From: G965237725 sp965237725
GTDB taxonomy: Bacteria; Pseudomonadota; Gammaproteobacteria; Arenicellales; Poriferihabitantaceae
Length of the DNA stretch: 64,000 nt
NCBI GenBank assembly: GCA_965237725.1
Contig: OZ250151.1
Location: 3,534,001-3,598,000 of the forward strand
Reading direction: 5' to 3'
Below, one piece after another: positions 8,089 through 17,249 of this stretch (positions are counted from its first letter, which is position 1; each line of letters begins with the position of its first letter). The position numbers and the translations under genes are program-made. Under the pieces are notes generated by a model. It searched no databases, was not told where the DNA came from, and saw only the letters and a program-made list of their open reading frames with translations.

Positions 8089-8955
8089 TCAGATCGGCTC
8101 GGTCAGGGTAGGGCCGCTGCCGCGAACTCGGGTCTGATGCATACGCCTGCGGTATCGATCCGCATCGTATCCACATCCTCGGTGTAACACGCATCGATTA
8201 TCCCAGATCGTCAGGTCACCCGCATTCCATTGGTGACGGTAGATGGATTCAGGCCGGGTTGCCTCCTTCAACAGCCTATCCAGTAGCTTGCGGGATTTCT
8301 GATTGGGCCAGTCAACAATATCCCGCACGTGGGAGCCTATGTAAATATTTTTTTCACCTGTCCGGGGGTTTTTCCGCACCAGGCGTTGGCGGACGGGGCG
8401 CATAAAAGTGCGTTGCCCTTCGCTTACCGCATCTTCGCTCACCTTGGTCCGTGAATAGATGTAGTCGTGGATACCGATCAGCGGGGCTATTAAATCCTGG
8501 GTTTTTTCATCCAGTCGATTGTATGCCGCACGGCTACTGACAAACTCGGTATCACCCCCGCTTTCGGGTACCTCGTAGGCATAGAGAATAGAATACAAAC
8601 TGGGGTTTTCTCTAAACGAGCTGTCTGAATGCCACATCTCGTTTCCGGTTTGGGCATTTACCCGTCGATTTTTGTTTTTTTGTTGTTTCCCCGAATCATC
8701 AACATTGCCTACATGTCCGATGTAACCCACCTGCCCAAAACTGTAAAAAGACACATGCTCTTCTTCGAGTGGACCAAACATTTGGGTAAAGTTTAAATGA
8801 CGCTCATCATCCAGATTCTGGTCTGAGAAAATTAAAATCGAATACTGGTTAATTGCATTATCGATGAATTCGAATTCAGCTTCGGATAATATGGCGGATA
8901 AGTTAATTCCTGATACCTTCGCGCCAAATTCCGGATGAATAGATTTAATTTTCAT
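8089..8955 (-). CDS. TauD/TfdA-family Fe(II)/2-oxoglutarate dioxygenase
   Basis: From the ATG at 8953-8955 the product has 288 residues and begins MKIKSIHPEFGAKVSGI, the usual opening of TauD-family enzymes. The iron ligands are visible: H109-S-D111 (in W-H-S-D-S) and distal H258 (C-V-L-H-R-G), followed by the 2-oxoglutarate-binding Arg in R-R-R-M-H-Q-T-R. Relatives hydroxylate taurine, 2,4-D or similar anions. A longer frame from 8994 would overlap the upstream gene and lacks homologous sequence, so I chose the internal ATG. It is 17 bases downstream of the membrane-hydrolase gene. Confidence 0.9.
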   Translation of the reverse strand: MKIKSIHPEFGAKVSGINLSAILSEAEFEFIDNAINQYSILIFSDQNLDDERHLNFTQMFGPLEEEHVSFYSFGQVGYIGHVGNVDDSGKQQKNKNRRVNAQTGNEMWHSDSSFRENPSLYSILYAYEVPESGGDTEFVSSRAAYNRLDEKTQDLIAPLIGIHDYIYSRTKVSEDAVSEGQRTFMRPVRQRLVRKNPRTGEKNIYIGSHVRDIVDWPNQKSRKLLDRLLKEATRPESIYRHQWNAGDLTIWDNRCVLHRGCGYDADRYRRRMHQTRVRGSGPTLTEPI

Positions 8956-8972
8956 AACGGTTAATTTATAAA

Positions 8973-9971
8973 TCAGTTCCAGATCATATCCCAATATTGC
9001 ATGGCATCATTCGCTTCATCGCTGTGTTCGTGGAAATAGGCAGCATGCTGATCGGCGCTGATGTTTTGTTGTATTTCTATCATCCAGAATGCATCGATCC
9101 TGTTGGGAATCATCGAGTATCGAATATCGATTATACGGTTAGGATTCTCGGGATGGATAGCGAGAAAATCATCGGAAAACCAGCGAAAGCGCTCAACATC
9201 CCTGGCCTGTTGGGAGCTGGGGTCGAGCCACGGAAAATCTTCTTCAATTTCCAGTTTCTTGATTGCGTCCCCTGGATAGTGTTTCGAATTGATACCCAGT
9301 TTAAATCCATCCACATAAAACTGGTTATCAACCTCATAAACGATTTTCCACATTAAATTACTACCAAAACCTGGCTTGGCCTCCAGTCGAACCGGCTCGT
9401 GACCTCGTGACGCTGCCACTTCCCAGCCTGCGATTTCAGCTCGTTCCCGTTGAATAATGCCCAGACTCATATAAATTAAAACCCATGCTGCCGCGATTTT
9501 GGCGTAATGAGATTTGCGTTTCATCGCTGCGGTGATGATTAAAACCAGCAGGGGAATAGTAAAAAATGGATCAATAATCGAAATGGTATTCCATGAGACA
9601 CGCACATCGCTAAAGGGCCAGAATAATTGGGTGCCATAAGAGGTACAGGCGTCGAGCAAAGCATGGGTTGCATAACCTGCGGTGCAGTACAGGTAGGTTG
9701 TCTTGAATCGAAGTTGCCAGCGTTTGGCCAAAAGCCATTGGAATACCAGGCTGCAGATCAAACCGCCGATTGGAATAAATATCAGGGAATGGGTAAATTG
9801 CCGATGGTATTCAAGGAACATCATAGGATCAGTTTCCGAGCGGATAAATACATCGAGATCTGCGGCCATTCCGGACAAAATACCGAGAAAAGTGGCAATA
9901 ATAATATTACGCTTAGTTGCGCTATTTTGAGAGGCGACAGCCCCCAGCACACCCTGGGTTACGGGATCCAT
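8973..9971 (-). CDS. YdjM/DUF457-type membrane-bound metal-dependent hydrolase
   Basis: The 332-residue protein begins MDPVTQGVLGAV and contains A-A-D-L-D, H-R-Q-F-T-H-S-L (about 56-63) and H-A-L-L-D-A-C-T-S-Y-G-T (about 103-114). These Asp/His clusters are the metal-binding signature of the YdjM family. Four or so membrane helices occupy the first 170 residues, and the remainder is a soluble, probably periplasmic domain. Members are poorly characterised; a lipid-related phosphohydrolase role is often suggested. It precedes the TauD-like gene on the same strand. Confidence 0.85.
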   Translation of the reverse strand: MDPVTQGVLGAVASQNSATKRNIIIATFLGILSGMAADLDVFIRSETDPMMFLEYHRQFTHSLIFIPIGGLICSLVFQWLLAKRWQLRFKTTYLYCTAGYATHALLDACTSYGTQLFWPFSDVRVSWNTISIIDPFFTIPLLVLIITAAMKRKSHYAKIAAAWVLIYMSLGIIQRERAEIAGWEVAASRGHEPVRLEAKPGFGSNLMWKIVYEVDNQFYVDGFKLGINSKHYPGDAIKKLEIEEDFPWLDPSSQQARDVERFRWFSDDFLAIHPENPNRIIDIRYSMIPNRIDAFWMIEIQQNISADQHAAYFHEHSDEANDAMQYWDMIWN

Positions 9972-10213
9972 ATGAATAATTTCAGGTAATTTCTATTGGT
10001 TTAAGGCTGCTGAATTCTACGGGATTCCAGAGAAGAAAAACGGGTGACTCGTTTTGAGTTGTGCACCCTTGTATTAGGGTAATCATAATCTCTTTTTAAC
10101 TTCACTAGTTGGCTATGATGTTGAGGTTCAGTTCAGTATCGGTTCGGACACCGCGATTTTTGTGGCTATGCTAGACTTATCAATTTCCTGTTTTAAAACA
10201 AGGCTATCAACAC

Positions 10214-10924
10214 ATGTTCAGTCCAGCGGTAATTGAAAAACTGGAACACTATGTTTATTTTCTTCAGGATCCAAGAAGCGATGAAGTATTTTACGTCGGT
10301 AAGGGCATTGGTAATCGCGTATTCCACCACGCCCAGGATGCACTGGAACCTTTTGAAAAATCCGCCAAGCTCGATCAGATTCGACAGATTTATGCCAGCG
10401 GACATGAGGTCAGGCATTTCATATTAAGGCACGGATTGACCGAAGTCGTTGCGTTTGAAATCGAGGCTGCGTTTATTGATTATATTGGCATGGAAGATTT
10501 GTCCAATGTTATGGGTGGGCACTATTCCAGTGACTTCGGGCTCAAGAGCCCAGGTGAAATAATCGCCATGTACCATGGCGAAGAATTAGATGCGGACTTG
10601 CCCATAATGCTGATCAATATCAATAAACACTATGGTCGGGAAATGAGCCAACGCGAGCTCTACAATATCACCCGAAAGGCCTGGCGAGTCGGTACTCGCC
10701 GGGAAAAGGTAAAATATGCAGTTGCGGTCTATGGCGGTTTAACACGTGAAGTGTATCGGGTTAAAAAATGGTTCCCGGTTAAGGTTAAAGGGAAAATCCG
10801 CTGGGGGTTTAAAGCAAAAGGGGGTGCGATCAATTTGGAGGTTCTGGAGAAGCTGCGATATAAATCAGTTCGCTCATATTTTAAGCCTGGCGCCACTAAT
10901 CCGATCAAATATTTAAATTGTTAA
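10214..10924 (+). CDS. GIY-YIG nuclease-domain protein (LEM-3-like)
   Basis: The N-terminal third of this 236-residue protein carries a LEM-3-type GIY-YIG domain: H-Y-V-Y-F-L (12-17), V-F-Y-V-G-K-G-I-G-N-R (about 25-35), a following H-H and a Glu in A-F-E-I-E-A-A-F-I-D (about 83-92). The Tyr, Arg and Glu expected for hydrolysis are all present. The rest (A-W-R-V-G-T-R-R-E-K onward) is basic, reads like a nucleic-acid-binding tail and is not familiar to me. Likely a DNA structure-specific nuclease or repair factor. It stands alone between a minus-strand gene and a GspC-like gene. Confidence 0.75.
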   Translation: MFSPAVIEKLEHYVYFLQDPRSDEVFYVGKGIGNRVFHHAQDALEPFEKSAKLDQIRQIYASGHEVRHFILRHGLTEVVAFEIEAAFIDYIGMEDLSNVMGGHYSSDFGLKSPGEIIAMYHGEELDADLPIMLININKHYGREMSQRELYNITRKAWRVGTRREKVKYAVAVYGGLTREVYRVKKWFPVKVKGKIRWGFKAKGGAINLEVLEKLRYKSVRSYFKPGATNPIKYLNC

Positions 10925-11067
10925 TCGGTGCCGAAATTTTCTGAAATTCTCAACATACGCATTCGCTTTATATCAAGGCTTTATGTCAAAATAGCGTTAG
11001 TACGTAAAATCAGATATCGTAACCGCCATTGGAATTGCAGTACAATTAATCCAGGGCTACGGAAAAT

Positions 11068-11796
11068 ATGCAAATAAAATATCGAAACTTAACACCCTGG
11101 ATGGTCCTTGGATTGTCAATTGCCATGGCATTGTGGGTGGTATTTGAAATGACAAACCGGCTTAGGGAGTTGTCGGTGGAAGATCAGGTATTGCACTTTG
11201 GCGAAGATTCTGCAGATCCCCAATTACCCCAATCGCTGACACTGGATTCGGTTATAAACGCCCATCTGTTTGGTCTGCCGCCAACCGAAAAAAAGGTTGT
11301 TGTGCCAAAGGTAGTTAATGCCCCCATCACCGAGCTAAATCTTATCCTTAGCGGCCTGGTTATCGGACCAACCCTGGATAGTGGTTATGCATTGATTGAG
11401 GTCGCCCGTGGTGAAACCAGTATTGTTAATATCGGCCAGAAAATTGGAAAAACTGGGGCGGTTCTACATGGCATTGAAGCCGATCATATTTTGATTGAGC
11501 GCGGTGGAAAAATTGAGAAACTTGAGATGGATCGAGAAGTTCTCGGTAGTGCAAACCAGGAATCAATTTCCATGAACACAATAAAACCGCTTAATCTTAG
11601 CGAAGCGGAATTGTCGGCCCTTACTGAAATAGGCGAGGCTCAAACAGGCGAGGCTCAATACAGTGAAGTCCAGCAAGAATTTCAATCCGGGGAAATCCTT
11701 GAGAGTGATGACGATTTCCTGGATTCAGACGAAGACCTTGAGCCAGGCCTTGATGAAAATCTGGACCAAAACTCCGAGGTAGATGACGGTCAATAA
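11068..11796 (+). CDS. GspC-like type II secretion inner-membrane protein
   Basis: The 242-residue protein has one N-terminal membrane helix (about 12-30) and then a periplasmic segment matching the GspC homology region: N-A-H-L-F-G (about 70-75), L-N-L-I-L-S-G-L-V-I-G and a beta-rich stretch ending V-L-H-G-I-E-A-D-H-I-L-I-E-R-G. The usual C-terminal PDZ domain is missing; instead there is an acidic Asp/Glu-rich tail with a small internal repeat (G-E-A-Q-T-G-E-A-Q). GspC joins the outer-membrane secretin to the inner-membrane platform. No other gsp gene lies nearby. Confidence 0.75.
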   Translation: MQIKYRNLTPWMVLGLSIAMALWVVFEMTNRLRELSVEDQVLHFGEDSADPQLPQSLTLDSVINAHLFGLPPTEKKVVVPKVVNAPITELNLILSGLVIGPTLDSGYALIEVARGETSIVNIGQKIGKTGAVLHGIEADHILIERGGKIEKLEMDREVLGSANQESISMNTIKPLNLSEAELSALTEIGEAQTGEAQYSEVQQEFQSGEILESDDDFLDSDEDLEPGLDENLDQNSEVDDGQ

Positions 11797-11800
11797 TCAG

Positions 11801-12739
11801 TTATAGTTTAATATCAGCATCAAAATTTTCCCGGTATCGGGCTTCGATATCGCTTTTGCTGGGGGAGTGATTTTGGGTGCCATGCTGTTCAATTTTTATG
11901 CCACCCATTAGCGATGCCAGTTGGCCGGCCGACTGCCAGTCCCATTTATTTTGCACCCCATACAACAGCCCAGAACGGAAGGCGTCACCACAACCCGTTG
12001 GGTCCTTGATCTCGGAAATTTTAATGGGCGGAATTTTAATTTGTTGAATCCCAGTGTAAATTTCAGAACCTTCACCACCGCGAGTAACGATCAATGCTTC
12101 AACCTCACTCGTAATTTGTTCCAGTGACTTTCCGGTTTTATCGATCATCATTTCCGATTCATAATCATTTAAAACAACATAGGTTGCCTGTTCGATAAAT
12201 CGATTAAGTTCGTCGCCATCAAACATCGGCAATCCCTGGCCGGGGTCGAAGAAAAATGGAATGTTTGCATCCACGAACTGGGTGCAGTGTTCAATCATGG
12301 CATCCCGTCCATCCGGGGCGACAATACCGAGACTGATATCTTTTGCATCGCCCACTTTGTTTTCATTAGCATTATTCATGGCGCCGGGATGGAAGGCGAT
12401 AATCTGGTTATTATCCGTGTCGGTGGTGAGAAAGGCCTGGGCGGTATAGGTGTCTGCAATTTCTTTTACGTGGCTGTCATCGAGACCGATTTTTTTCAAC
12501 CACTTTCGATAGGGTGCAAAGTCTTCTCCTACTGTGCCCATGGGTACCGGGTTTCCACCGAGCAAATGCAGGTTATATGAAATATTGCCGGAACACCCAC
12601 CAAACTCTTTGCGCATCTCTGGTACAAAAAAGCACACATTCAGAATATGAACCTGATCGGGCAAGATATGATTTTTGAACTGGTCCTGGAATACCATAAT
12701 GGTATCGAAGGCAAACGAGCCGGTAACTAATGTGCGCAC
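11801..12739 (-). CDS. PfkB-family sugar/adenosine kinase
   Basis: This 312-residue protein shows both PfkB signatures: F-G-G-C-S-G-N-I-S-Y-N-L (about 46-57) near the start and D-P-T-G-C-G-D-A-F-R-S-G (about 247-258), which contains the catalytic Asp and anion hole. The overall layout is closest to adenosine-kinase-like members. The exact substrate (ribose, adenosine or another sugar) cannot be read. It is convergent with the GspC-like gene (4-base gap) and lies about 57 bases downstream of fur, so it may be transcribed with fur. Confidence 0.85.
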   Translation of the reverse strand: MRTLVTGSFAFDTIMVFQDQFKNHILPDQVHILNVCFFVPEMRKEFGGCSGNISYNLHLLGGNPVPMGTVGEDFAPYRKWLKKIGLDDSHVKEIADTYTAQAFLTTDTDNNQIIAFHPGAMNNANENKVGDAKDISLGIVAPDGRDAMIEHCTQFVDANIPFFFDPGQGLPMFDGDELNRFIEQATYVVLNDYESEMMIDKTGKSLEQITSEVEALIVTRGGEGSEIYTGIQQIKIPPIKISEIKDPTGCGDAFRSGLLYGVQNKWDWQSAGQLASLMGGIKIEQHGTQNHSPSKSDIEARYRENFDADIKL

Positions 12740-12796
12740 GAAATTACTCCTGATAAATAGGTTATGAGAAAAAGATTGAATATCTTGTTGTTAAAT

Positions 12797-13213
12797 CTAA
12801 TTGTCGGCTTCGCAGCGCTTGCAGATTCCATAGAGTGTAAGGGAATGATCCTGAATCGAAAAGCCATGCTCTTCAGCAACTTTTTCCTGAAGTGCTTCGA
12901 TCCTTTTGTCTAAAAATTCGGTTACGCTGCCACATTTTGCGCAAATCATATGATCGTGGTGATCCTCATCATTTAATTCGAATACCGATCTCTCACCTTC
13001 AAAATTATGGCGAATCACCAGCTCAGCGCTTTCAAACTGGGTCAACACTCGGTAAACCGTGGCCAGGCCAATGGGGTCGTCTTCGTCAAGTAGTTCTTTA
13101 TACACGTCTTCCGCCGAAAGGTGGCGGATCTTGCTGTTTTCCAGAATAGACAGCACCCGCAATCGGGGCAGTGTGGTTTTCAATCCCGCCTGCTTTAAGT
13201 CTGTGCTATCCAA
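12797..13213 (-). CDS. fur: Ferric uptake regulator Fur
   Basis: The 138-residue protein has the Fur winged-helix domain with R-L-R-V-L-S-I-L (about 17-24), the L-S-A-E-D-V-Y region and the recognition segment G-L-A-T-V-Y-R-V-L-T-Q-F (about 50-61). Metal-binding parts follow: H-H-D-H-M-I-C-A-K-C-G (about 84-94) and a second C-x-x-C at the end (G-I-C-K-R-C-E). It represses iron-uptake genes when Fe(II) is bound. Its upstream region carries three GCCTATATG-like repeats (see that entry). Confidence 0.95.
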   Translation of the reverse strand: MDSTDLKQAGLKTTLPRLRVLSILENSKIRHLSAEDVYKELLDEDDPIGLATVYRVLTQFESAELVIRHNFEGERSVFELNDEDHHDHMICAKCGSVTEFLDKRIEALQEKVAEEHGFSIQDHSLTLYGICKRCEADN

Positions 13214-13264
13214 GTTATCTGCTTTTCGTTAAAAATCTGGGTGGGGATTATACAGTACGGCCTT

Positions 13265-13301
13265 GCCTATATGTATTGGCCTATATGCCTGGCCCTATAT
13301 G
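13265..13301. promoter_or_regulatory. Three 9-bp repeats, 14-bp spacing, upstream of fur
   Basis: GCCTATATG occurs at 13265-13273 and 13279-13287, and CCCTATATG at 13293-13301, with exact 14-bp spacing. A related CCCTATATA lies at 13329-13337. The block sits 50-90 bases upstream of the fur start, between the end of ubiI and fur. Spacing that is not a helical turn multiple argues against one simple operator; it could be a regulator array or several -10-like hexamers (TATATG/TATATA). It does not look like a Fur box. Confidence 0.5.
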
Positions 13302-13344
13302 CAAGGGCGTTTCACAGGACTTTGCTACCCTATATAAAGTGCAA

Positions 13345-14574
13345 TTATTGCTTGCAGATTTCCGGAATGTCGCCGGACAGTCCCATGGCATATCGGGCAA
13401 ACTGATTTTTCAGAGGCAGTATCTGGTCGGTTACTTTAAGACCAGCCTGTCGTGCTGTTTTTGCCGGGCCGGTAGTCTGACCAAATAGGATTTTAAATCC
13501 TTTCATCATATTCAACACCAATCCATTATCGCCTTTACGCCATCGCTCATAACGGCGTAAAACCGAATGCTTTGAAATATTCTGGTTTTTACCCATTGCG
13601 TCCTGTACCACTTCAGCCAGTGCTGCGGCATCCATAAATCCGATATTCGCGCCCAGTCCCGCCAGGGGATGAGTGACATGGGCGGCATCGCCAACCAGGG
13701 CGGTAAAGCGCGAGATATACTGAACCGCATGGTATTGTTCCAGAGGGAAACGAAATCGTGTTGTGCAGGTATTTATCTCGCCCAGATGGGTGCCGAAATA
13801 TCCGGTCAGTTCGCTACAGAACTGTTGATCAGATAATGACATTAACCGGTCGGCATGGCTCCGATCACAGGACCAGACAATGGAACAACTGCCGTCTGTC
13901 AGGGGCAACAAGGCCACTGGGCCGGAGGGCAAGAACGTCTGCCAGGCGGTATGGCAATGGCTTTTATCAGAGGATATGCAGGTGACAATGGCGTCTTGCT
14001 CATAGTCAAAATAGGCGGCATCTATGTCGCAAATCTCACGAACCTTGGAACGCGCACCATCTGCCCCCACCAGCAATTTACAAGCGATGCTTTTATTATC
14101 ATCGGTGGTGATGATTAAGCGATCGTGTTCGATTTGTCGCCCCACCAGGGTTGTATTTTCCAGGATTTTAACGTTGTAGTTCTGGCGAAGTTTGTCAGCT
14201 AGAGATGAGATGATGGCGCTGTTCTCAATGATGTAACCCAGTTGCGCCTGACCTATAGATTGGCGATCAAACGAAATCGATGCATTGCTTTGGTGTTCCC
14301 ATACCTCCATGGCATGATAAGGGCTTGGGCGTTTTGCCTCAATATCATCCCAGATATCAAGCTGACGAAATAGATTCATCGATGCGATATTAATCGCGCT
14401 GACCCGTCCGTAATCCTGGTCTTCGTGCCATTGCTGCAAAGTGCTGGAATCAATTAAGCCTACCTTTAACCCCTGTTTTGCAAATAAACAGGCCGTAGCA
14501 CCACCAATCATCCCGGCGCCAGAAACCAGCACATCGAATTCCGAAGTGGTTTTTGAATTTCGACTAGTTGGCAT
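13345..14574 (-). CDS. ubiI: Ubiquinone hydroxylase UbiI (VisC) family FAD monooxygenase
   Basis: The 409-residue protein has the FAD dinucleotide-binding motif G-A-G-M-I-G (19-24), the D-Y-G-R-V-S-A-I-N segment (about 54-62) and the second FAD motif G-D-A-A-H-V-T-H-P-L-A-G-L-G-A-N-I-G (about 295-312) of UbiH/UbiF/VisC enzymes. V-S-A-I-N is characteristic of UbiI, which hydroxylates C5 of the ubiquinone ring. It follows ubiH by 16 bases in the pepP-ubiH-ubiI order typical of Gammaproteobacteria. Confidence 0.9.
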   Translation of the reverse strand: MPTSRNSKTTSEFDVLVSGAGMIGGATACLFAKQGLKVGLIDSSTLQQWHEDQDYGRVSAINIASMNLFRQLDIWDDIEAKRPSPYHAMEVWEHQSNASISFDRQSIGQAQLGYIIENSAIISSLADKLRQNYNVKILENTTLVGRQIEHDRLIITTDDNKSIACKLLVGADGARSKVREICDIDAAYFDYEQDAIVTCISSDKSHCHTAWQTFLPSGPVALLPLTDGSCSIVWSCDRSHADRLMSLSDQQFCSELTGYFGTHLGEINTCTTRFRFPLEQYHAVQYISRFTALVGDAAHVTHPLAGLGANIGFMDAAALAEVVQDAMGKNQNISKHSVLRRYERWRKGDNGLVLNMMKGFKILFGQTTGPAKTARQAGLKVTDQILPLKNQFARYAMGLSGDIPEICKQ

Positions 14575-14590
14575 TTTTCATCAACAGGAT

Positions 14591-15910
14591 TTACTCGTTT
14601 AACGGGATACCCAGTGCCATGCGGGATTGCCTGCCGGACGCGCCCACAGACAGGCCCATAGTACGATTCAATAAAAATCGTTTGGCTATAGGCAAGTGTT
14701 CAATGGTATTTAATCCTAGATTTCGAACAAATGATATGGGTTTGGACTGGCTGGTAAATACCTCAATAAGGCCATGGGTAAACGCACTGACCATTGCGGT
14801 ATCCCGTTTTCGAGATCCCAGGTACTGATCAATCATGGATTGACTGCCGGGATCTTCATTGCAGTAGATCAGTTCAGCCAGAGCGGCGACATCTCTCAGG
14901 CCCAGATTAAATCCTTGTCCTGCCACGGGGTGGACGGTATGAGCGGCATTACCAATGACAATCACTCTGCTGGCGGCAGGATGACTTAAGCTGGAACGTT
15001 TTAGGGGGTACGCCATTCTTTTTGATGGTGCACTGAAACTTCCGGCCCGATGACCAAAGGCAGCTTGCAGGGCAGCGGCAAAATCAGTATCAGACAATCC
15101 CAGGCGTGATTCCAGGTTTTTATCCTGCGTACTCCAAACCACGGCATATCGGTGCTGGCCATTGATTTTGCTATGGGGCAGCAGGGCCAGGGGACCTTCA
15201 TCGGTAAACCGTTCATAAGCCCGGCCGTTGTGCTCTCGATCCACGCTAACAATGCTGAGCACTGCAGATTGGTTATATGAACTGGACTGATAGTGATTTG
15301 ATGATCCATCATCGGTATTATCCTGAATTTGGTTTGCGAGGTGTTTCGCCAATGGCGATCGGCCACCATCTGCCAAAACCACCAGTTGCGCATTTACACT
15401 ATGGGTGGTGTTGTCCTGTTCAATAGTTACCGTAGTGCCATCATCCTGAAATTCGATGTCCTCGGCGGTGGCCGGGCAGACCACAGTCGTGTTTTCATGC
15501 TCGCTCATTTTATCCCATAGCACTTGCCCAATTGTTCGCGTGGGAACAACATAACCCAGGGCATCGGTACCGGCGTGTTTGTGGGATAAATGGGTTTGTC
15601 CAAAATGCCCACGATTGGAAATATGAATATCCAGTATGGGTTCAACCCCTAAATTCAGAATTTCGTCCCAGATACCCATAGCGCTGAAAATTAGTTTCGC
15701 ACTATGGGTCAGGGCGACGGTGCGCTCATCGTAACTGGGCTGACTATGGGACTGGTGGGGAACGGATTCCACCACCAGCACTTTTTTATTCGTCGGGACC
15801 AGGGCAACTGCCAGACTGGCACCAACCAGGCCACCGCCAATAATTACAATATCGTATGACGACACGCAATCTTCGAGTTTATTACTACTGATCCTGGGTG
15901 TTGCGGGCAT
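14591..15910 (-). CDS. ubiH: 2-octaprenyl-6-methoxyphenol hydroxylase UbiH
   Basis: This 439-residue FAD monooxygenase has G-G-G-L-V-G (about 25-30), the UbiH-typical Y-D-E-R-T-V-A-L-T (about 59-67), I-H-I-S-N-R-G-H-F-G (about 96-105) and the second FAD motif G-N-A-A-H-T-V-H-P-V-A-G-Q-G-F-N-L-G. UbiH hydroxylates C1 of the ubiquinone ring. Its start overlaps the pepP stop by one base, so translation is likely coupled. The N-terminal 20 residues before the FAD motif are longer than usual. Confidence 0.93.
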   Translation of the reverse strand: MPATPRISSNKLEDCVSSYDIVIIGGGLVGASLAVALVPTNKKVLVVESVPHQSHSQPSYDERTVALTHSAKLIFSAMGIWDEILNLGVEPILDIHISNRGHFGQTHLSHKHAGTDALGYVVPTRTIGQVLWDKMSEHENTTVVCPATAEDIEFQDDGTTVTIEQDNTTHSVNAQLVVLADGGRSPLAKHLANQIQDNTDDGSSNHYQSSSYNQSAVLSIVSVDREHNGRAYERFTDEGPLALLPHSKINGQHRYAVVWSTQDKNLESRLGLSDTDFAAALQAAFGHRAGSFSAPSKRMAYPLKRSSLSHPAASRVIVIGNAAHTVHPVAGQGFNLGLRDVAALAELIYCNEDPGSQSMIDQYLGSRKRDTAMVSAFTHGLIEVFTSQSKPISFVRNLGLNTIEHLPIAKRFLLNRTMGLSVGASGRQSRMALGIPLNE

Positions 15911-17211
15911 CAGCTTGCCATCAGTGCTTCGACATCATCCATTTCACTGGGAACATCTTTGGTTAACACTTCATTTCCTTTGCTGGTGACATGGACATCG
16001 TCCTCAATGCGAATGCCGATGTCATGCCATTTGGTGTCGATATCATCTTCGGCAGAAATATACAATCCGGGTTCAACGGTCAGCACCATGCCAGGTTCCA
16101 GAATCCGCCAGTCTTCATCGATTTTATAGTCGCCAACGTCGTGGACATCCATGCCCAACCAATGGCCGGTTCGATGCATATAAAATCGGTGATAGGCGTT
16201 GGTTTCAATCAGCTCATTGACCTCGCCACTTAACAGGCCAATATCAATCAGACCCTCTGTAATAACCCGCACCGCGGTTTCGTGATATTGAAATACACTG
16301 GTGTTGGGCTTAACCTCGGCGATGGCTGCTTTTTGCGAGGCCAGCACAATTTCATATAGCGCCCTTTGTGGACCACTGTATTTACCATTGACAGGAAAGG
16401 TTCGGGTTATATCTGAGGCATAACAATCTACCTCCGCACCGGCATCGATTAGCAATAAATCACCATCGTTTAACTCGGCATTATTTTCCACGTAGTGAAG
16501 AATGCAGGCATTTTTTCCGCCTGCGACGATGGATGGATATGCCGGAAACTGGCTGCCACCCAGTGAAAATACACATTCCATTTCCGCCTGGACCTGATAT
16601 TCATATTTTCCGGGAGCGGTGGACTGCATGGCACGAATGTGCCCTGCAGCGGCCAGTTTTCCTGCGGCGCGCATAATTTTTATTTCGTCTTTTTTCTTAA
16701 TTAAACGCATCTCGTGTAGGATGTGACGCAGATCGACATATTCACCAGGGGCATGGGCGCCAGAGCGGCGATTACTGCGCACGGCATTGATGTTGTTCAA
16801 TAGTTCGCTGTCAAATTCGGGATAACGCCCCATCATGGTAAATACCTTGTCGCGGTTATCCAAAAGCGCGGGGAGATGTTGATCTAGCTGTTCGATAGGA
16901 AAGGCCTGGTCCGCGCCATAATCTTTGACTGCACCTTCGAGTCCAGCGCGCAGTCCATCCCATTGTTCTTTTGCGGGGTCCTTCTGGCGACAAAACAACA
17001 TAAATTCACCCTCGACCCGATTGGGAATAAATACTGCAACGGCTTCGGGTTCGGGGAAATTTGTCAGATAGAAAAAATCGCTATCCGGTCTGAACTGAAA
17101 CAGCACATCGCCATTACGTAATTGATGGTGGGCGGTGGTCAAAATGGCGATACCATCACCAAGCATACTCATCAAATCCTGGCGTCTACGTTTGTGAATG
17201 TCTTGGGACAT
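15910..17211 (-). CDS. pepP: Xaa-Pro aminopeptidase PepP (M24B)
   Basis: The 433-residue protein has the N-terminal creatinase-like domain and the pita-bread catalytic domain. Metal ligands are readable: two Asp in L-L-I-D-A-G-A-E-V-D-C-Y-A-S-D-I-T-R, a His in H-R-T-G-H-W-L-G, and Glu in V-E-P-G-L-Y and I-E-D-D. It removes the N-terminal residue before proline. Length and position upstream of ubiH match the E. coli operon. The start follows ygfB by about 38 bases. Confidence 0.95.
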   Translation of the reverse strand: MSQDIHKRRRQDLMSMLGDGIAILTTAHHQLRNGDVLFQFRPDSDFFYLTNFPEPEAVAVFIPNRVEGEFMLFCRQKDPAKEQWDGLRAGLEGAVKDYGADQAFPIEQLDQHLPALLDNRDKVFTMMGRYPEFDSELLNNINAVRSNRRSGAHAPGEYVDLRHILHEMRLIKKKDEIKIMRAAGKLAAAGHIRAMQSTAPGKYEYQVQAEMECVFSLGGSQFPAYPSIVAGGKNACILHYVENNAELNDGDLLLIDAGAEVDCYASDITRTFPVNGKYSGPQRALYEIVLASQKAAIAEVKPNTSVFQYHETAVRVITEGLIDIGLLSGEVNELIETNAYHRFYMHRTGHWLGMDVHDVGDYKIDEDWRILEPGMVLTVEPGLYISAEDDIDTKWHDIGIRIEDDVHVTSKGNEVLTKDVPSEMDDVEALMAS

Positions 17212-17249
17212 AAAATTAGATTTTTAATTTAGTGTGGATGTTGCAATTC

